From: Mycobacterium sp. 852013-50091_SCH5140682
GTDB taxonomy: Bacteria > Actinomycetota > Actinomycetes > Mycobacteriales > Mycobacteriaceae
Reading direction: 5' to 3'
Length of the DNA: 64,000 nucleotides
Assembly (NCBI RefSeq): GCF_001665685.1
Contig: NZ_LZTB01000006.1
Location: 1-64,000, forward strand
The notes below the pieces were generated by a model, which had not been told where the DNA came from, did not search any database, and saw only the letters and a program-made list of their open reading frames with translations. Positions 10,140-19,200 of this stretch are shown here, one piece after another. Numbering within the stretch: the first letter of the stretch is position 1; each line of letters starts with the position of its first letter. Made by a program: the position numbers and the translations under genes.

Positions 10140-11552
10140 TTACAACGACGCGATCGCGGTGCGGATGTGAGCGAGAATGCGGGAGGCCGATGTGGGCGCG
10201 GGTCGTGGGCCCGGGTCGGCCGCGGAGAGGTTGGCCGCACGGGCATGCACGAATGCCCCGGCCGCGGCGGCCTGTGCGGGCTTCAGCCCGGCCGCCAGCA
10301 GCGAGCCGATGACACCGGAGAGCACGTCGCCCGAACCGGCGGTGGCGGCCCACGATTGGCCTGCCGGGTTGAGGTAGGTGCTGCCGTCGGCGCCTGCGAT
10401 GACGGTGACGTTGCCCTTGAGCAGGACGGTGGCACCGAGCCGGTCGGCGAGCCTGCGGGCCGCGCCGACGCGGTCGTCGCCGACGGGTTCGCCGGCCAGC
10501 CGCTGGTACTCCCCCGCGTGGGGCGTCAGCACGGTCGCGGCGTTGCGTCCGGCCAGCAGCCCGGGGTTCTGGGACAGCAGCGTGAGCCCGTCGGCGTCGA
10601 CCAGTACCGGCAGGTCGGTGTCGAGGGCGAACCGCAGCGCGGCCTTCGCATCGTCGTCGGTGCCCATACCGGGGCCGGCCACCCAGGCCTGCACCCGCCC
10701 GGCTTCCCGCGGGCCTGCCGCGGCGATCACTTCCGGCCAGTGGGAAAGCACCTGTTGTGCAGCGCTTCCCGCGTACCGCACCATCCCGGAGGTGGCGGCC
10801 ACGGCAGCCCCGACACTCAGCACCGCGGCCCCGGGATAGGTCGCCGAACCGGACAGCAGGCCCGTCACGCCCTGGGTGTACTTGTCATCGTCGGGACCGG
10901 GGACCGGCCATAGCGTTCTGACGTCGTCGGCGTCGAACCCGAGCACGTCCGTGGCGGGCAGGTCCAGGCCGATGTCGACGAGTTCGACGCGTCCGCAATC
11001 GGCCAGTGCGTGTACGGGTTTGAGCCCGCCGAAGGTCACGGTGAGCGCAGCCCGTACATGCGGGCCGTCGGTGGCCCCGGTCTGCACATCGATGCCGCTG
11101 GGGATGTCGACGGCGACCACCGGCGCGGTGGTGGCGGCGAACACCTCGGCGGCGGCGGGCCGCAGCGGACCCCGGCCGGAGATGCCGACGACCCCGTCGA
11201 TCACCAGATCCGTTGCGGCAGAGACCGTTTGCACCACGCGCCCGCCTGCAGCACGAAACGCGGCCAGCGCCGCGGGGTGGGTGCGGTCCACGTTGAGCAA
11301 GACGGCGTCTGCTGCGGCGCCGCGGCGGCGCAGAAACGTCGCCGCCCACAGCGCGTCACCGCCGTTGTCGCCGGAACCCACGACGGCGCACACCCGGCGA
11401 CCAGCTACCCCACCGGTGCGGGCGACCAACTCGCGGGCGATGGCTTTCGCCAATCCGTAGGCGGCGCGGCGCATCAGGGCGCCATCGGGCAGCGAAGCCA
11501 GCAGCGGGACCTCAGCGGCTCGGATCGCATCGGCGGTGTAGTAGTGCCGCAT
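10140..11552 (-). CDS. nnr: Bifunctional NAD(P)HX epimerase / ADP-dependent dehydratase
   Basis: This nicotinamide-nucleotide repair enzyme has two domains in about 470 residues. The YjeF N-terminal epimerase domain (about 1-210) carries VGSGDNGGDALWAATFL, and the C-terminal ribokinase-like dehydratase domain carries AGSGDVLSGVIGSLLAAG and LTPHAGEYQRL. Together they reconvert hydrated NADH and NADPH. I chose the ATG at 11552 (MRHYYTADAIRAAE). The gene heads the leftward operon that runs to tsaD. In other mycobacteria glmS lies close upstream; here about 30 kb intervene. Confidence 0.94.
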   Translation of the reverse strand: MRHYYTADAIRAAEVPLLASLPDGALMRRAAYGLAKAIARELVARTGGVAGRRVCAVVGSGDNGGDALWAATFLRRRGAAADAVLLNVDRTHPAALAAFRAAGGRVVQTVSAATDLVIDGVVGISGRGPLRPAAAEVFAATTAPVVAVDIPSGIDVQTGATDGPHVRAALTVTFGGLKPVHALADCGRVELVDIGLDLPATDVLGFDADDVRTLWPVPGPDDDKYTQGVTGLLSGSATYPGAAVLSVGAAVAATSGMVRYAGSAAQQVLSHWPEVIAAAGPREAGRVQAWVAGPGMGTDDDAKAALRFALDTDLPVLVDADGLTLLSQNPGLLAGRNAATVLTPHAGEYQRLAGEPVGDDRVGAARRLADRLGATVLLKGNVTVIAGADGSTYLNPAGQSWAATAGSGDVLSGVIGSLLAAGLKPAQAAAAGAFVHARAANLSAADPGPRPAPTSASRILAHIRTAIASL

Positions 11553-11695
11553 CAGCTCCCGCCCCGATCGATGACTCTCGACATGCCCGCGCGCCAACAG
11601 GTTACGCGCGATCACCCAGCGGAGTCATGGATTCACCGGTCAAACGGCGTCGACACCCACCAAAATCACCGCCCACGACCAGGTCAACGTGCACC

Positions 11696-12784
11696 TCAGA
11701 CAGCGATGCGCTCGCGCTCGCGGCGGGCATCACCGGTCTCGGCGTCGAAGAAGTAGGTCCGTTCGGGAGGCAACACGAGGCCGATCGGGGTGCCCGAGGC
11801 CAACGAGGTATCCGCCGGCGCCTGGACGATGACCCGCGTCTGGGTATCGCCGACACCGACGAGGGCAGTCACCAACACATGGCTGCCGAGCGGTTCGACG
11901 AAGTCGACGCGGGCCGGCACCGTGCCCTCGCCGCAGTGGACGTTCAGCTGCAGATGCTCTGGGCGTGCCCCGACGATCACCGGGCCGGCCGCGCTGCGAG
12001 CCGCTGTCACCGCGGCGCCGCCCACGTGCAGGATGCCGGAGTGGATGGTGGCGGGGATCAGGTTCATCGGCGGGCTGCCCATGAACGCGGCCACGAACGT
12101 GTTGGCCGGGCGGTTGTAGATGTCGTCGGTGGTGCCGATCTGTTGCACCTCACCGTCGGACATCACACACAGCCGGTCCCCGAGCGTCATCGCCTCCACT
12201 TGGTCATGGGTCACGTAGATCGAGGTGACCGGGACCTCTCGGTGCAGGCGTTTGAGATCACCGCGGACCTGGTTGCGCAGCTTGGCATCCAGATTCGACA
12301 ACGGCTCGTCGAGCAGGAAGGCCTGCGGTTCGCGGACCAGCGCGCGGCCCATCGCGACCCGTTGGCGCTGTCCACCGGACAGCTGACCGGGCTTGCGGTC
12401 CAGCAGTTCGGTGATCTGCAGTAGCTCAGCGGTTTCGCGGACCCGGCGCTCGATCTCGTGGCGCGGTGTCCGCCGCTGCCGCAGGCCATACGCAAGGTTG
12501 CGGTAGACGGACATGTGCGGGTACAGCGCATAGTTCTGGAACACCATCGCGATGTCGCGTTGACCTGGCCCGAGGTCGTTGACGACGGTGCCACCGATCC
12601 GGATTTCCCCGGATGTCGGCTTGTCGAGTCCTGCCAGCATCCGCAGGGCGGTGCTTTTCCCGCACCCGGACGGTCCGACGAGGATCAGGAATTCCCCGTC
12701 CGCCACGGTCAGATTCAGTCCCTTGAGTGCGAGTACTCCGCCGGCAAACCGGCGGGTGACATCACGAAATTCCACTTCTGCCAA
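11696..12784 (-). CDS. Sugar ABC transporter ATPase (UgpC/MsmK/SugC type)
   Basis: This 362-residue ATPase energises a CUT1 carbohydrate importer. Walker A is GPSGCGKSTALRM, the Q-loop lies in MVFQNYALYPHMSV, the signature is LSGGQRQRVAMGRAL and Walker B is FLLDEPLSNLDAKLR. The C-terminal OB/TOBE domain (about 240-362) is typical of sugar importers with a regulatory extension. It is the last gene of the ten-gene sugar operon, three bases after the second permease. Confidence 0.94.
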   Translation of the reverse strand: MAEVEFRDVTRRFAGGVLALKGLNLTVADGEFLILVGPSGCGKSTALRMLAGLDKPTSGEIRIGGTVVNDLGPGQRDIAMVFQNYALYPHMSVYRNLAYGLRQRRTPRHEIERRVRETAELLQITELLDRKPGQLSGGQRQRVAMGRALVREPQAFLLDEPLSNLDAKLRNQVRGDLKRLHREVPVTSIYVTHDQVEAMTLGDRLCVMSDGEVQQIGTTDDIYNRPANTFVAAFMGSPPMNLIPATIHSGILHVGGAAVTAARSAAGPVIVGARPEHLQLNVHCGEGTVPARVDFVEPLGSHVLVTALVGVGDTQTRVIVQAPADTSLASGTPIGLVLPPERTYFFDAETGDARRERERIAV

Positions 12785-12787
12785 CGT

Positions 12788-13699
12788 TCAGCCCTTCAGT
12801 CCGGTACTGGCCACCGATTGCACGAAATAACGCTGCGCTCCGACGAACACCAACAGCATCGGCAACAGGCTCATGACGTTCGCCGCCATCAACAGCGGCC
12901 ACTTGACCCGATGCGCGCCCTGGAAGTAGCTGAGCCCCAACGGAATCGTCATCTGGTCCTGTGAGGTGATCACGATCAGCGGCCACAGGAAGTCGTTCCA
13001 GGAGGTCAGCACCGTCAATGCCGCCAGAGTCGACAACGCGGGCAGCGACAGCGGCAGCACGATCTTGAACAACACGCCCAGCCGGGACGTCCCGTCCACC
13101 CGGGCCGCCTCTTCGAGCTCGACCGGAACCGTCTGAAAGAACTGGCGCAGGAAGAAGATGCCGAAGGCCGTGGCCAGGTTGGGCAGCATCAACGCACCGA
13201 TGTGGTCGATACCCAGACCTGCCCACACGTTGTCACCGAACCATTTGACGATCAGGAACACCGGGATCATCGTGACCTGGAACGGCACCATGAGGGTGGC
13301 CATCAGCGTGACGAAAAGCGCTCCCCTGCCGAGAAATCGGATGCGGGCGAAGGCGTAGCCGGCGAGGCTGCAGACTATCAGGTTGCTGATCAACACCACC
13401 GAGGTCACCAGCAGGCTGTTGAGGAAGAAGTGACCGAACGGCGCGGCGTTCCAGGCTTCCGCGTAGTTCTCGAACCTCGGTCGCTCGGGCAGCAGCACCG
13501 GCGGAAAGCGGTTGGCCTCCCCCTCGCTCTCCAGTGAGGTGACGAGCATCCACAGCAGGGGGACGATCAACAGGAAGGTCAGCGGGATGAGGACCAGATG
13601 CCACGGGCTGAACGGCAGGCGCAGCTTACGCCGCTGCGGTGGGTGTGACTGTGCCTGCGGCGCAGTGATTTCGGTGTCGAGTGCCGGTGTGGTGGTCAT
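12788..13699 (-). CDS. Sugar ABC transporter permease (CUT1, MalG-like)
   Basis: The product is a 303-residue inner-membrane permease with six predicted helices. The EAA loop that contacts the ATPase reads EEAARVDGTSRLGVLFKIVL, followed by PLSLPAL. The long first cytoplasmic stretch and the WNDFLWPLI segment are MalG-type. It overlaps the upstream permease by four bases. Confidence 0.93.
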   Translation of the reverse strand: MTTTPALDTEITAPQAQSHPPQRRKLRLPFSPWHLVLIPLTFLLIVPLLWMLVTSLESEGEANRFPPVLLPERPRFENYAEAWNAAPFGHFFLNSLLVTSVVLISNLIVCSLAGYAFARIRFLGRGALFVTLMATLMVPFQVTMIPVFLIVKWFGDNVWAGLGIDHIGALMLPNLATAFGIFFLRQFFQTVPVELEEAARVDGTSRLGVLFKIVLPLSLPALSTLAALTVLTSWNDFLWPLIVITSQDQMTIPLGLSYFQGAHRVKWPLLMAANVMSLLPMLLVFVGAQRYFVQSVASTGLKG

Positions 13700-14604
13700 G
13701 AGATGTGCACGTGCTTACGGGCTAGCCGGAACTGGACCGCCGTGATGGCGAGGATGACCACGAACAGCGCATAGGCCATCGCCGCGGCGTAGCCGGCATC
13801 GAACTGCACGAACGCGCGGTCCCACAGGTAATAGACGATGACAGTGGTCGCGCGCAGCGGTCCGCCACGGGTCGTTGCGTACACCTCGTCGAACAGTTGC
13901 AGCGCGTTGATGGTCAGCCAGACCACGAGGAACAGATTCGCCGGCCCCAGCAGCGGCACGGTGATGGTGCGGAAGCGGGTGAAGGGACTCGCCCCGTCAA
14001 TCGCCGCGGCCTCGTGCAACTCGGCGGGAACACCTTGTAGGGCAGCGAGATACACGATGACCGAGAACCCTGTCCAGCCCCAGACCGTCATGGCGACGAT
14101 CACGTAGAGGGCTTGCGACGGGGAGGCCAGAAAGGGCTGTGCGGGCACGCCGACGGAACCGAGTGCCGCGTTCACCAGTCCGTAGTCACGGTCGGTCAGC
14201 CACAGGAAGATGATGCCCTGCGAGATGGTCGACACCGCCATGGTGATGTACGCGGCCGTCCGGTACACCGAGATGAAGCGCACCGAGCGGTTCAACGCCG
14301 CAGCGACGAACAGACCCACCAGCATCGTGCCGGGCACGAACAGCGCGGTGTAGATGATGGTGTGTTTGATCGCCTCGACCACAACCGGGTCGTCGGCCAG
14401 CTTGCGGTAGTTGTCCATACCCACCCACGGGGTTTCGGGTGTGAGCAGATCCGATTGCTGGAACGACAGCAGCAGCGACATCAACACCGGCAGCAGACCG
14501 AAGGCACCGATCAGCACCATCGCCGGACTCACCAAGGCCCATCCGGCCACGGTCTCCGACCGGCCGAGCCAATTGAGGCGGGCCATAAGCCCTCGCATCG
14601 CCAC
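13696..14604 (-). CDS. Sugar ABC transporter permease (CUT1, MalF-like)
   Basis: This 302-residue permease has six membrane helices and the EAA motif ELHEAAAIDGASPFTRFRTI, followed by TVPLLGP. The leading segment PAMVLIGAFGLLPVLMSLLL is the first helix. An alternative ATG two codons downstream cannot be excluded. The gene starts five bases after the stop of the binding-protein gene and pairs with the following permease to form the channel. Confidence 0.92.
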   Translation of the reverse strand: MAMRGLMARLNWLGRSETVAGWALVSPAMVLIGAFGLLPVLMSLLLSFQQSDLLTPETPWVGMDNYRKLADDPVVVEAIKHTIIYTALFVPGTMLVGLFVAAALNRSVRFISVYRTAAYITMAVSTISQGIIFLWLTDRDYGLVNAALGSVGVPAQPFLASPSQALYVIVAMTVWGWTGFSVIVYLAALQGVPAELHEAAAIDGASPFTRFRTITVPLLGPANLFLVVWLTINALQLFDEVYATTRGGPLRATTVIVYYLWDRAFVQFDAGYAAAMAYALFVVILAITAVQFRLARKHVHIS

Positions 14605-14609
14605 CGCGG

Positions 14610-15878
14610 CTATTTCCCGGCCAGCGCGGCATCGGCGGCCCGCGCAGCGGAGTTCAGCGCGTCCACGGGCTGTTCCTTGCCGAGCATGACCGCGACGATC
14701 GCCTGTCCCAGCGCCTCGGAGATCGCCGGATACTGCTCGACGGTCGGCCGCACCTTTTTCACATTGGCCAGATTCTCCACGAATGTGGCACTGCCGGGCA
14801 GCTTTTCGTTCAGCTTGTCGCGGAACGCCGGATCTTGACCGACGGACACCCGGGTCGGCAGATCACCGGTGCCCAACGAGAACGCCCTGACCTGCTCAGG
14901 CGCGGTCAGCCATTTCACGAAGTCGATCGCCGCCTGCTTGCGCTTGTCCCCGTTGTTGAATACGACCCAGTTGTCGGGACCCGAGATGGTCTGATGCGCA
15001 CCGCCGGCGAACGTGGGCATCACCTGCACCCCGTATTCGATGTCCGACAGCTGGCTCAGGTCCCAGGGGCCGGTGACCAACATCGCGACCTTGCCGCTGT
15101 TCATCAGCTTCGGGCCGTTCTCGTTGGTGGTGTCGAGGTAGAGCGATTTGTCGGTGACCGCCATCTGTTGCAGCGCAGTGAGTGCCTTCACCCCGGCCTC
15201 CGAATTGAACGCCGCCCGATCACCGCCGGGTGTCAGGACGTCACCGCCGGCCTCCCAGAGCATCGGAACGTAGTGCCACACCGTGTCTTCACTGCCGTCG
15301 GCAGGGATGAGCCAGCCGTACTGTCCCTTCGCAGGGTCGGTGAGTTTGGCAGCAGCACTGCGGAAATCGTCCCAGGTCCAGCTCGCTGTCGGTGGCGCAA
15401 CCCCGGCGTCGGCGAACAGTTTCTTGTTGTAGACGACCGCGAGGTTGTCCACCAGAGCGGGCACCCCGACGATCTTGTCCCCGACGGTCGCCGCCTGTCG
15501 CTCGGCGGGATAGAAGTCGTCCCAGTTCCAGTCAGGCGCCGAGACCACCTTGGACATGTCGACCACGGACGGGATCTTGGCGATGTTCGGGGACCACGAC
15601 CCGAACATGTACGCCACATCGGGGGCACTGCCGCCACGCACCGCGGTCAAGACCTTCTGCAGCACCAGGTCGTTGCTGGAGTACAGCTCTTTGACCCTGA
15701 CATCGGGATGCGCCTTGTTGTACTGCTCGATGAGCCCCTTGAACACCTCGCCTTCGGTGTCCTGATAGCCGTGCCACACGGCGATCTCGACGGGGCCCGA
15801 TGACGAGCCGCCCCCGCATGCGGCGAGCACGAAGGCCAGGACGGCAACCACTGCGATACACAACCGGTGTCGAATCAC
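14610..15878 (-). CDS. Sugar-binding lipoprotein of ABC transporter
   Basis: The product is about 422 residues, a cluster B extracellular solute-binding protein. The signal peptide ends in a lipobox, LAFVLAAC, with Cys21, so the mature protein is lipid-anchored outside the membrane. The family core is seen in IAVWHGYQDTEGEVFKGLIE and VAMLVTGPWDLSQLS. I chose the GTG at 15878 because AAGGAG lies seven bases upstream; longer frames lack a signal peptide start. The 59-base gap before it is the widest within the operon between GH4 and the ATPase. The ligand is inferred to be a galactoside or amino-sugar glycoside from the neighbours. Confidence 0.93.
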   Translation of the reverse strand: MIRHRLCIAVVAVLAFVLAACGGGSSSGPVEIAVWHGYQDTEGEVFKGLIEQYNKAHPDVRVKELYSSNDLVLQKVLTAVRGGSAPDVAYMFGSWSPNIAKIPSVVDMSKVVSAPDWNWDDFYPAERQAATVGDKIVGVPALVDNLAVVYNKKLFADAGVAPPTASWTWDDFRSAAAKLTDPAKGQYGWLIPADGSEDTVWHYVPMLWEAGGDVLTPGGDRAAFNSEAGVKALTALQQMAVTDKSLYLDTTNENGPKLMNSGKVAMLVTGPWDLSQLSDIEYGVQVMPTFAGGAHQTISGPDNWVVFNNGDKRKQAAIDFVKWLTAPEQVRAFSLGTGDLPTRVSVGQDPAFRDKLNEKLPGSATFVENLANVKKVRPTVEQYPAISEALGQAIVAVMLGKEQPVDALNSAARAADAALAGK

Positions 15879-15937
15879 GGTAGACACTCCTTTGTTGACG
15901 ACGTCTGCGCGTGGGTGTGGTGTACGGCCGGCGGTTT

Positions 15938-17248
15938 TCACAGCGCCACCCTCGAGCGCAGCCCCTCGGGTAGCAGGTCGCCGTGCGCGGCAGTGAGCTC
16001 GTTGCACAGCTCCCATATCTGGTCGACGGTAAGCGTGGCCGCGGTATTGGGATCGACCATCGCCGCCGCCCGCACCAACCTCGGATCTTCGTCAACCGCG
16101 GCGCGCACCGCCAGGTCCACAGGCCCGAGAAAATTCCGGTTGAGCGCGGCGCATTGCGGTGGCAGGTCACCAACCTTCATCGGATGGGCCCCGAGCGCAT
16201 CGAGCACGGTGGGCACCTCCACGGCAACGCCGTCCGGCAGATTGGTGATCAGCCCCTGGTTGACGACGTTGGCCGAGATGACCCGGCGCCTCCCGGTCTC
16301 CAACGAGTGGATGACCTGCGGTGCATACTCGGTGGAACCGGTGTCGATGGGCAGTACCTCGGCGTCGGCCAGTTGTGCTCTGACGCGGCCGTATTCGGCC
16401 AGATTCGCCTCGCTGATGGACACGTATTCGCCGACGTTGATCCGAAGCCGGTCGATCTCGTCCGGATGGCGCACATACCAGGGCACGTACTCGCTGGAAT
16501 GCTCACTGGTCTCGGTCGGGTAATAGCCAAGGCGCCGGTACATGTCCACCCGCACCCGCCGCCGCAGTTCCGGATCGGTGCGAATGCGCTCGTCCAACAG
16601 CGGATACAGGTTCTGCCCGCCACGTTCCCACCTCAACACCCACGCCTGGTGGTTGACGCCCGCAGACCAGTAGGACACGTCGTCATACGGCACGTCGATC
16701 AGTTCGCACAGGCCGACCATCGTCCAGTACACCGAATGGCACAGTCCGAGTACCTTCAGCCCCGGCGCGACGTGATGCAGGTAGCTGACATTCATCGCCA
16801 TCGGGTTGGTGTAATTGAGCAGCCAGGCCTGCGGGCACAGCTGCTGCATATCCCGGGCGATACCGGCGAGCACGGGAAATGTCCTGAGACCGCGGAAGAT
16901 TCCGCCGATACCGATGGTGTCGCCGATGGTCTGATTGAGCCCGTAGCGCGCGGGGATCTCGAAATCGCGCAGTGTCGCCTCGTGCATACCGACCTGGATG
17001 ACGTTGATGACATAGTCCGCGCCTTCGAGAGCACGGCGCCGATCGGTGGTGGCGGTCACCTCCGGGCTGGCCCCCGCCGCGCGAGCGGTGGCGCGCGCAA
17101 TAGCCTCGGCGGTGTCCAGACGCTCGGAGTCGATGTCGTGCAACATGATCCGAATCGACTGCAGTTCGGGGAACGACAGGATGTCCCCGAGCAGCTCGCG
17201 GGTGAACTCGACGCTGCCCGCTCCGATGATGACAACGGTGGGTTTCAT
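15938..17248 (-). CDS. GH4 family glycosidase, alpha-galactosidase (MelA) type
   Basis: This is a 436-residue NAD- and Mn-dependent glycosidase of family GH4. The Rossmann loop is VVIIGAGSVEFTRELLGDIL, the substrate loop NYTNPMAMN, the metal ligands are in GLCHSVYWT (Cys-His), and the later His lies in AGVNHQAWVL. The CHSV form is that of alpha-galactosidases rather than 6-phospho-glucosidases, so unphosphorylated alpha-galactosides are the likely substrates. Hydrolysis uses a redox mechanism at C3. The ATG overlaps the stop of the EamA gene (ATGA). With the importer it implies uptake first, then cleavage in the cytosol. Confidence 0.88.
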   Translation of the reverse strand: MKPTVVIIGAGSVEFTRELLGDILSFPELQSIRIMLHDIDSERLDTAEAIARATARAAGASPEVTATTDRRRALEGADYVINVIQVGMHEATLRDFEIPARYGLNQTIGDTIGIGGIFRGLRTFPVLAGIARDMQQLCPQAWLLNYTNPMAMNVSYLHHVAPGLKVLGLCHSVYWTMVGLCELIDVPYDDVSYWSAGVNHQAWVLRWERGGQNLYPLLDERIRTDPELRRRVRVDMYRRLGYYPTETSEHSSEYVPWYVRHPDEIDRLRINVGEYVSISEANLAEYGRVRAQLADAEVLPIDTGSTEYAPQVIHSLETGRRRVISANVVNQGLITNLPDGVAVEVPTVLDALGAHPMKVGDLPPQCAALNRNFLGPVDLAVRAAVDEDPRLVRAAAMVDPNTAATLTVDQIWELCNELTAAHGDLLPEGLRSRVAL

Positions 17249-18201
17249 GTAAGGCTCCTTGTCCGGGCGCTTCCGGCGGCAGTGGTGGCCGGTGCTTCAC
17301 CGCGCTTCTCGTCGCTGTAGACCATCAGGGTGGAGCCCAGCAGCGCCAGCACGATACCGACGGCTCCGTAGGGGGTGGGCAGGGTGTGATAGGCGACCAG
17401 TGACACCACGATGGTGAGCGCGGGCGCCAGCGCGTTGGTCGTGGGTGCGACGATACTGGCCTTGCCGCGGCTGAGCGCCATCACCAGGAACAGGGCGCCG
17501 ACCGCGTTGAGCAACTGTGTCGCCGCCGTCAGAACCGGTGCCTGCCAGGGAAATCCGGTCGGGATACCACCCATCGACAGCACCGCGGCCGGGACGAGAA
17601 GGATAGCGCTGATCGCCATCCAGCCGAACGTGGTGGCTTCGTTGACGCCGATCGTCGCGGTCTTTCGCATGAAATAGGCCTGCACTCCCCAGGCCACGCA
17701 GATCAGGACGGCCAACGGAAGCCACGGCCCGGATGAGCCTACAGAGTCCGAGCTGGTGATGCTGAACAGGATGATGGCGGCCAGCGCGGCGATGAGGCCG
17801 ACAACCGCGAGGCCGCTGACCCGTTCGCGCAGCAGAACCATCGCCATCACCACGGTGATGGCCGGCGAGATCGAGACGATCGGGAAGATCAGATACGCCG
17901 GGCCCATGGTGAGCGCCTGGAACAACAGCAATTGCCCACCGGCGCCGGTGATTCCGATGAGCAGGCCGTAAACCGCTGCGCGTGGCCGCCGGTCGAATCT
18001 TTGGCGCCGCAAGGCGAAGACAGCCGGAATCAGCATGGTCAGCGCCCAGATGCTGTAGATCATTTCGTCGGGGTAGCCGTATATCGTTGCGGGTAGAGCA
18101 GAGCAGGCGCCCCAGATCCCCCAGAACACGATCAGGAGCGTGGCGTAGAAGATCCAGCCACGGCGGTGGCCGGTCGAGGTGGCGGTTGTCGCATCGGTCA
18201 T
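17245..18201 (-). CDS. EamA (DMT superfamily) transporter
   Basis: This 318-residue membrane protein has about ten hydrophobic helices arranged as two EamA repeats. The second repeat includes the conserved LSRGKASIVAPTTNALAPALTI. It lies inside the sugar operon, 21 bases after the kinase gene and overlapping GH4, so it is co-transcribed. The substrate is unknown. It could export a by-product or import a second sugar; some DMT proteins carry sugars or amino sugars. No regulator-like features are seen. Confidence 0.85.
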   Translation of the reverse strand: MTDATTATSTGHRRGWIFYATLLIVFWGIWGACSALPATIYGYPDEMIYSIWALTMLIPAVFALRRQRFDRRPRAAVYGLLIGITGAGGQLLLFQALTMGPAYLIFPIVSISPAITVVMAMVLLRERVSGLAVVGLIAALAAIILFSITSSDSVGSSGPWLPLAVLICVAWGVQAYFMRKTATIGVNEATTFGWMAISAILLVPAAVLSMGGIPTGFPWQAPVLTAATQLLNAVGALFLVMALSRGKASIVAPTTNALAPALTIVVSLVAYHTLPTPYGAVGIVLALLGSTLMVYSDEKRGEAPATTAAGSARTRSLT

Positions 18202-18222
18202 GTCGGAGTCACTTTGTTCGGA

Positions 18223-19194
18223 TCATGCCTGGGTGGCGGTGAGTTGGTGCAGCGCAGGTGAACTCAGCGGATGTCCGCTGCGCTTGGCGGCGTAGAGGGC
18301 CGCACCGACCGCAGGATCCAGGAGCGGAAGCTGCAGATCGTACTTGGCGGGGAGCTCTTCGAGCGCGGCGACGAACAGCTCCCGAAAGCCGTCGTCGGAG
18401 AACATTCCACCTGAGTAGGACACGGGGACCGGTTCCTGCTCGGTGAATCCGATGAGCGTCCGGGTGGTTTCGACCAGTGCGGCAAGTTCCGCGGCCGCAG
18501 CCACCAAGATCTGTCGAGCAGCCTGGTCTCCCGTACGGGCCGCCAGACACACGGTAGTCGCCAGGGCCGCAATGGAACTGCGGCTTCCGGACCACTTCTC
18601 GATCACCAGACTCACGGCGTCGAGGTCGCTGCCGAGATCCAGGCGCTCCCTGAGAAGCGCGTGCAGCGGACCGGGCTTCAACCTTCCGTCGCTCATCCGG
18701 CTGAAGGCGTTGAGCCCTTGTGTGGCAACCCAGTACGCGGACCCTTCGTCGCCGAACAGCTCGCCCCAGCCGCCGACCCGGCGTCCGACGCCGCGACGCT
18801 CGCCGTATGTCATCGAACCCGTACCGCAGATCACGTTGATGCCATCCGCGCACGCCAGCGAGCCGGCCCAGCCGCACACCATGTCGTTGTCGCAGCGGTA
18901 GCGGTCGTGCCCGAGCACTCGCGCGGGGACGGCATCGAGTCGGTCGATGTCGCTGCTGGACTCACCGTATCCGGGCATGCCGAAGAAGGCGGCGTCGATG
19001 CTCGCGGTGTCGATGCCCGCTCGTCCGCAGATCTCGGTAATCCCCTGCGCCAGCACACGTTCTACGATCTCGAAACCGTCGTTGAAGTAGTACGAGGTCG
19101 GCGCCGTGGCCCGGGCCACGAGGTGCCCGGCGTCGTCGATCAACGCGAACGCGGTCTTCGAACCGCCGCCGTCAACTCCGAGATAATGCGCCAT
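18223..19194 (-). CDS. BadF/BadG-type ATPase, probable N-acetylhexosamine or hexosamine kinase
   Basis: This 323-residue ASKHA-fold kinase has phosphate 1 motif YLGVDGGGSKTAFALID and second motif NVICGTGSMTYGE; the WGELFGDEGSAYW and YSGGMFSDD segments match N-acetylglucosamine kinases. It should phosphorylate a free hexosamine at O6 after import. In the known PTS-fed Aga pathways this phosphate arrives during transport, so this gene would replace that step. It begins six bases after agaS. Whether it prefers GalNAc, GlcNAc or galactosamine cannot be told from sequence. Confidence 0.82.
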   Translation of the reverse strand: MAHYLGVDGGGSKTAFALIDDAGHLVARATAPTSYYFNDGFEIVERVLAQGITEICGRAGIDTASIDAAFFGMPGYGESSSDIDRLDAVPARVLGHDRYRCDNDMVCGWAGSLACADGINVICGTGSMTYGERRGVGRRVGGWGELFGDEGSAYWVATQGLNAFSRMSDGRLKPGPLHALLRERLDLGSDLDAVSLVIEKWSGSRSSIAALATTVCLAARTGDQAARQILVAAAAELAALVETTRTLIGFTEQEPVPVSYSGGMFSDDGFRELFVAALEELPAKYDLQLPLLDPAVGAALYAAKRSGHPLSSPALHQLTATQA

Positions 19195-19200
19195 CGACGA

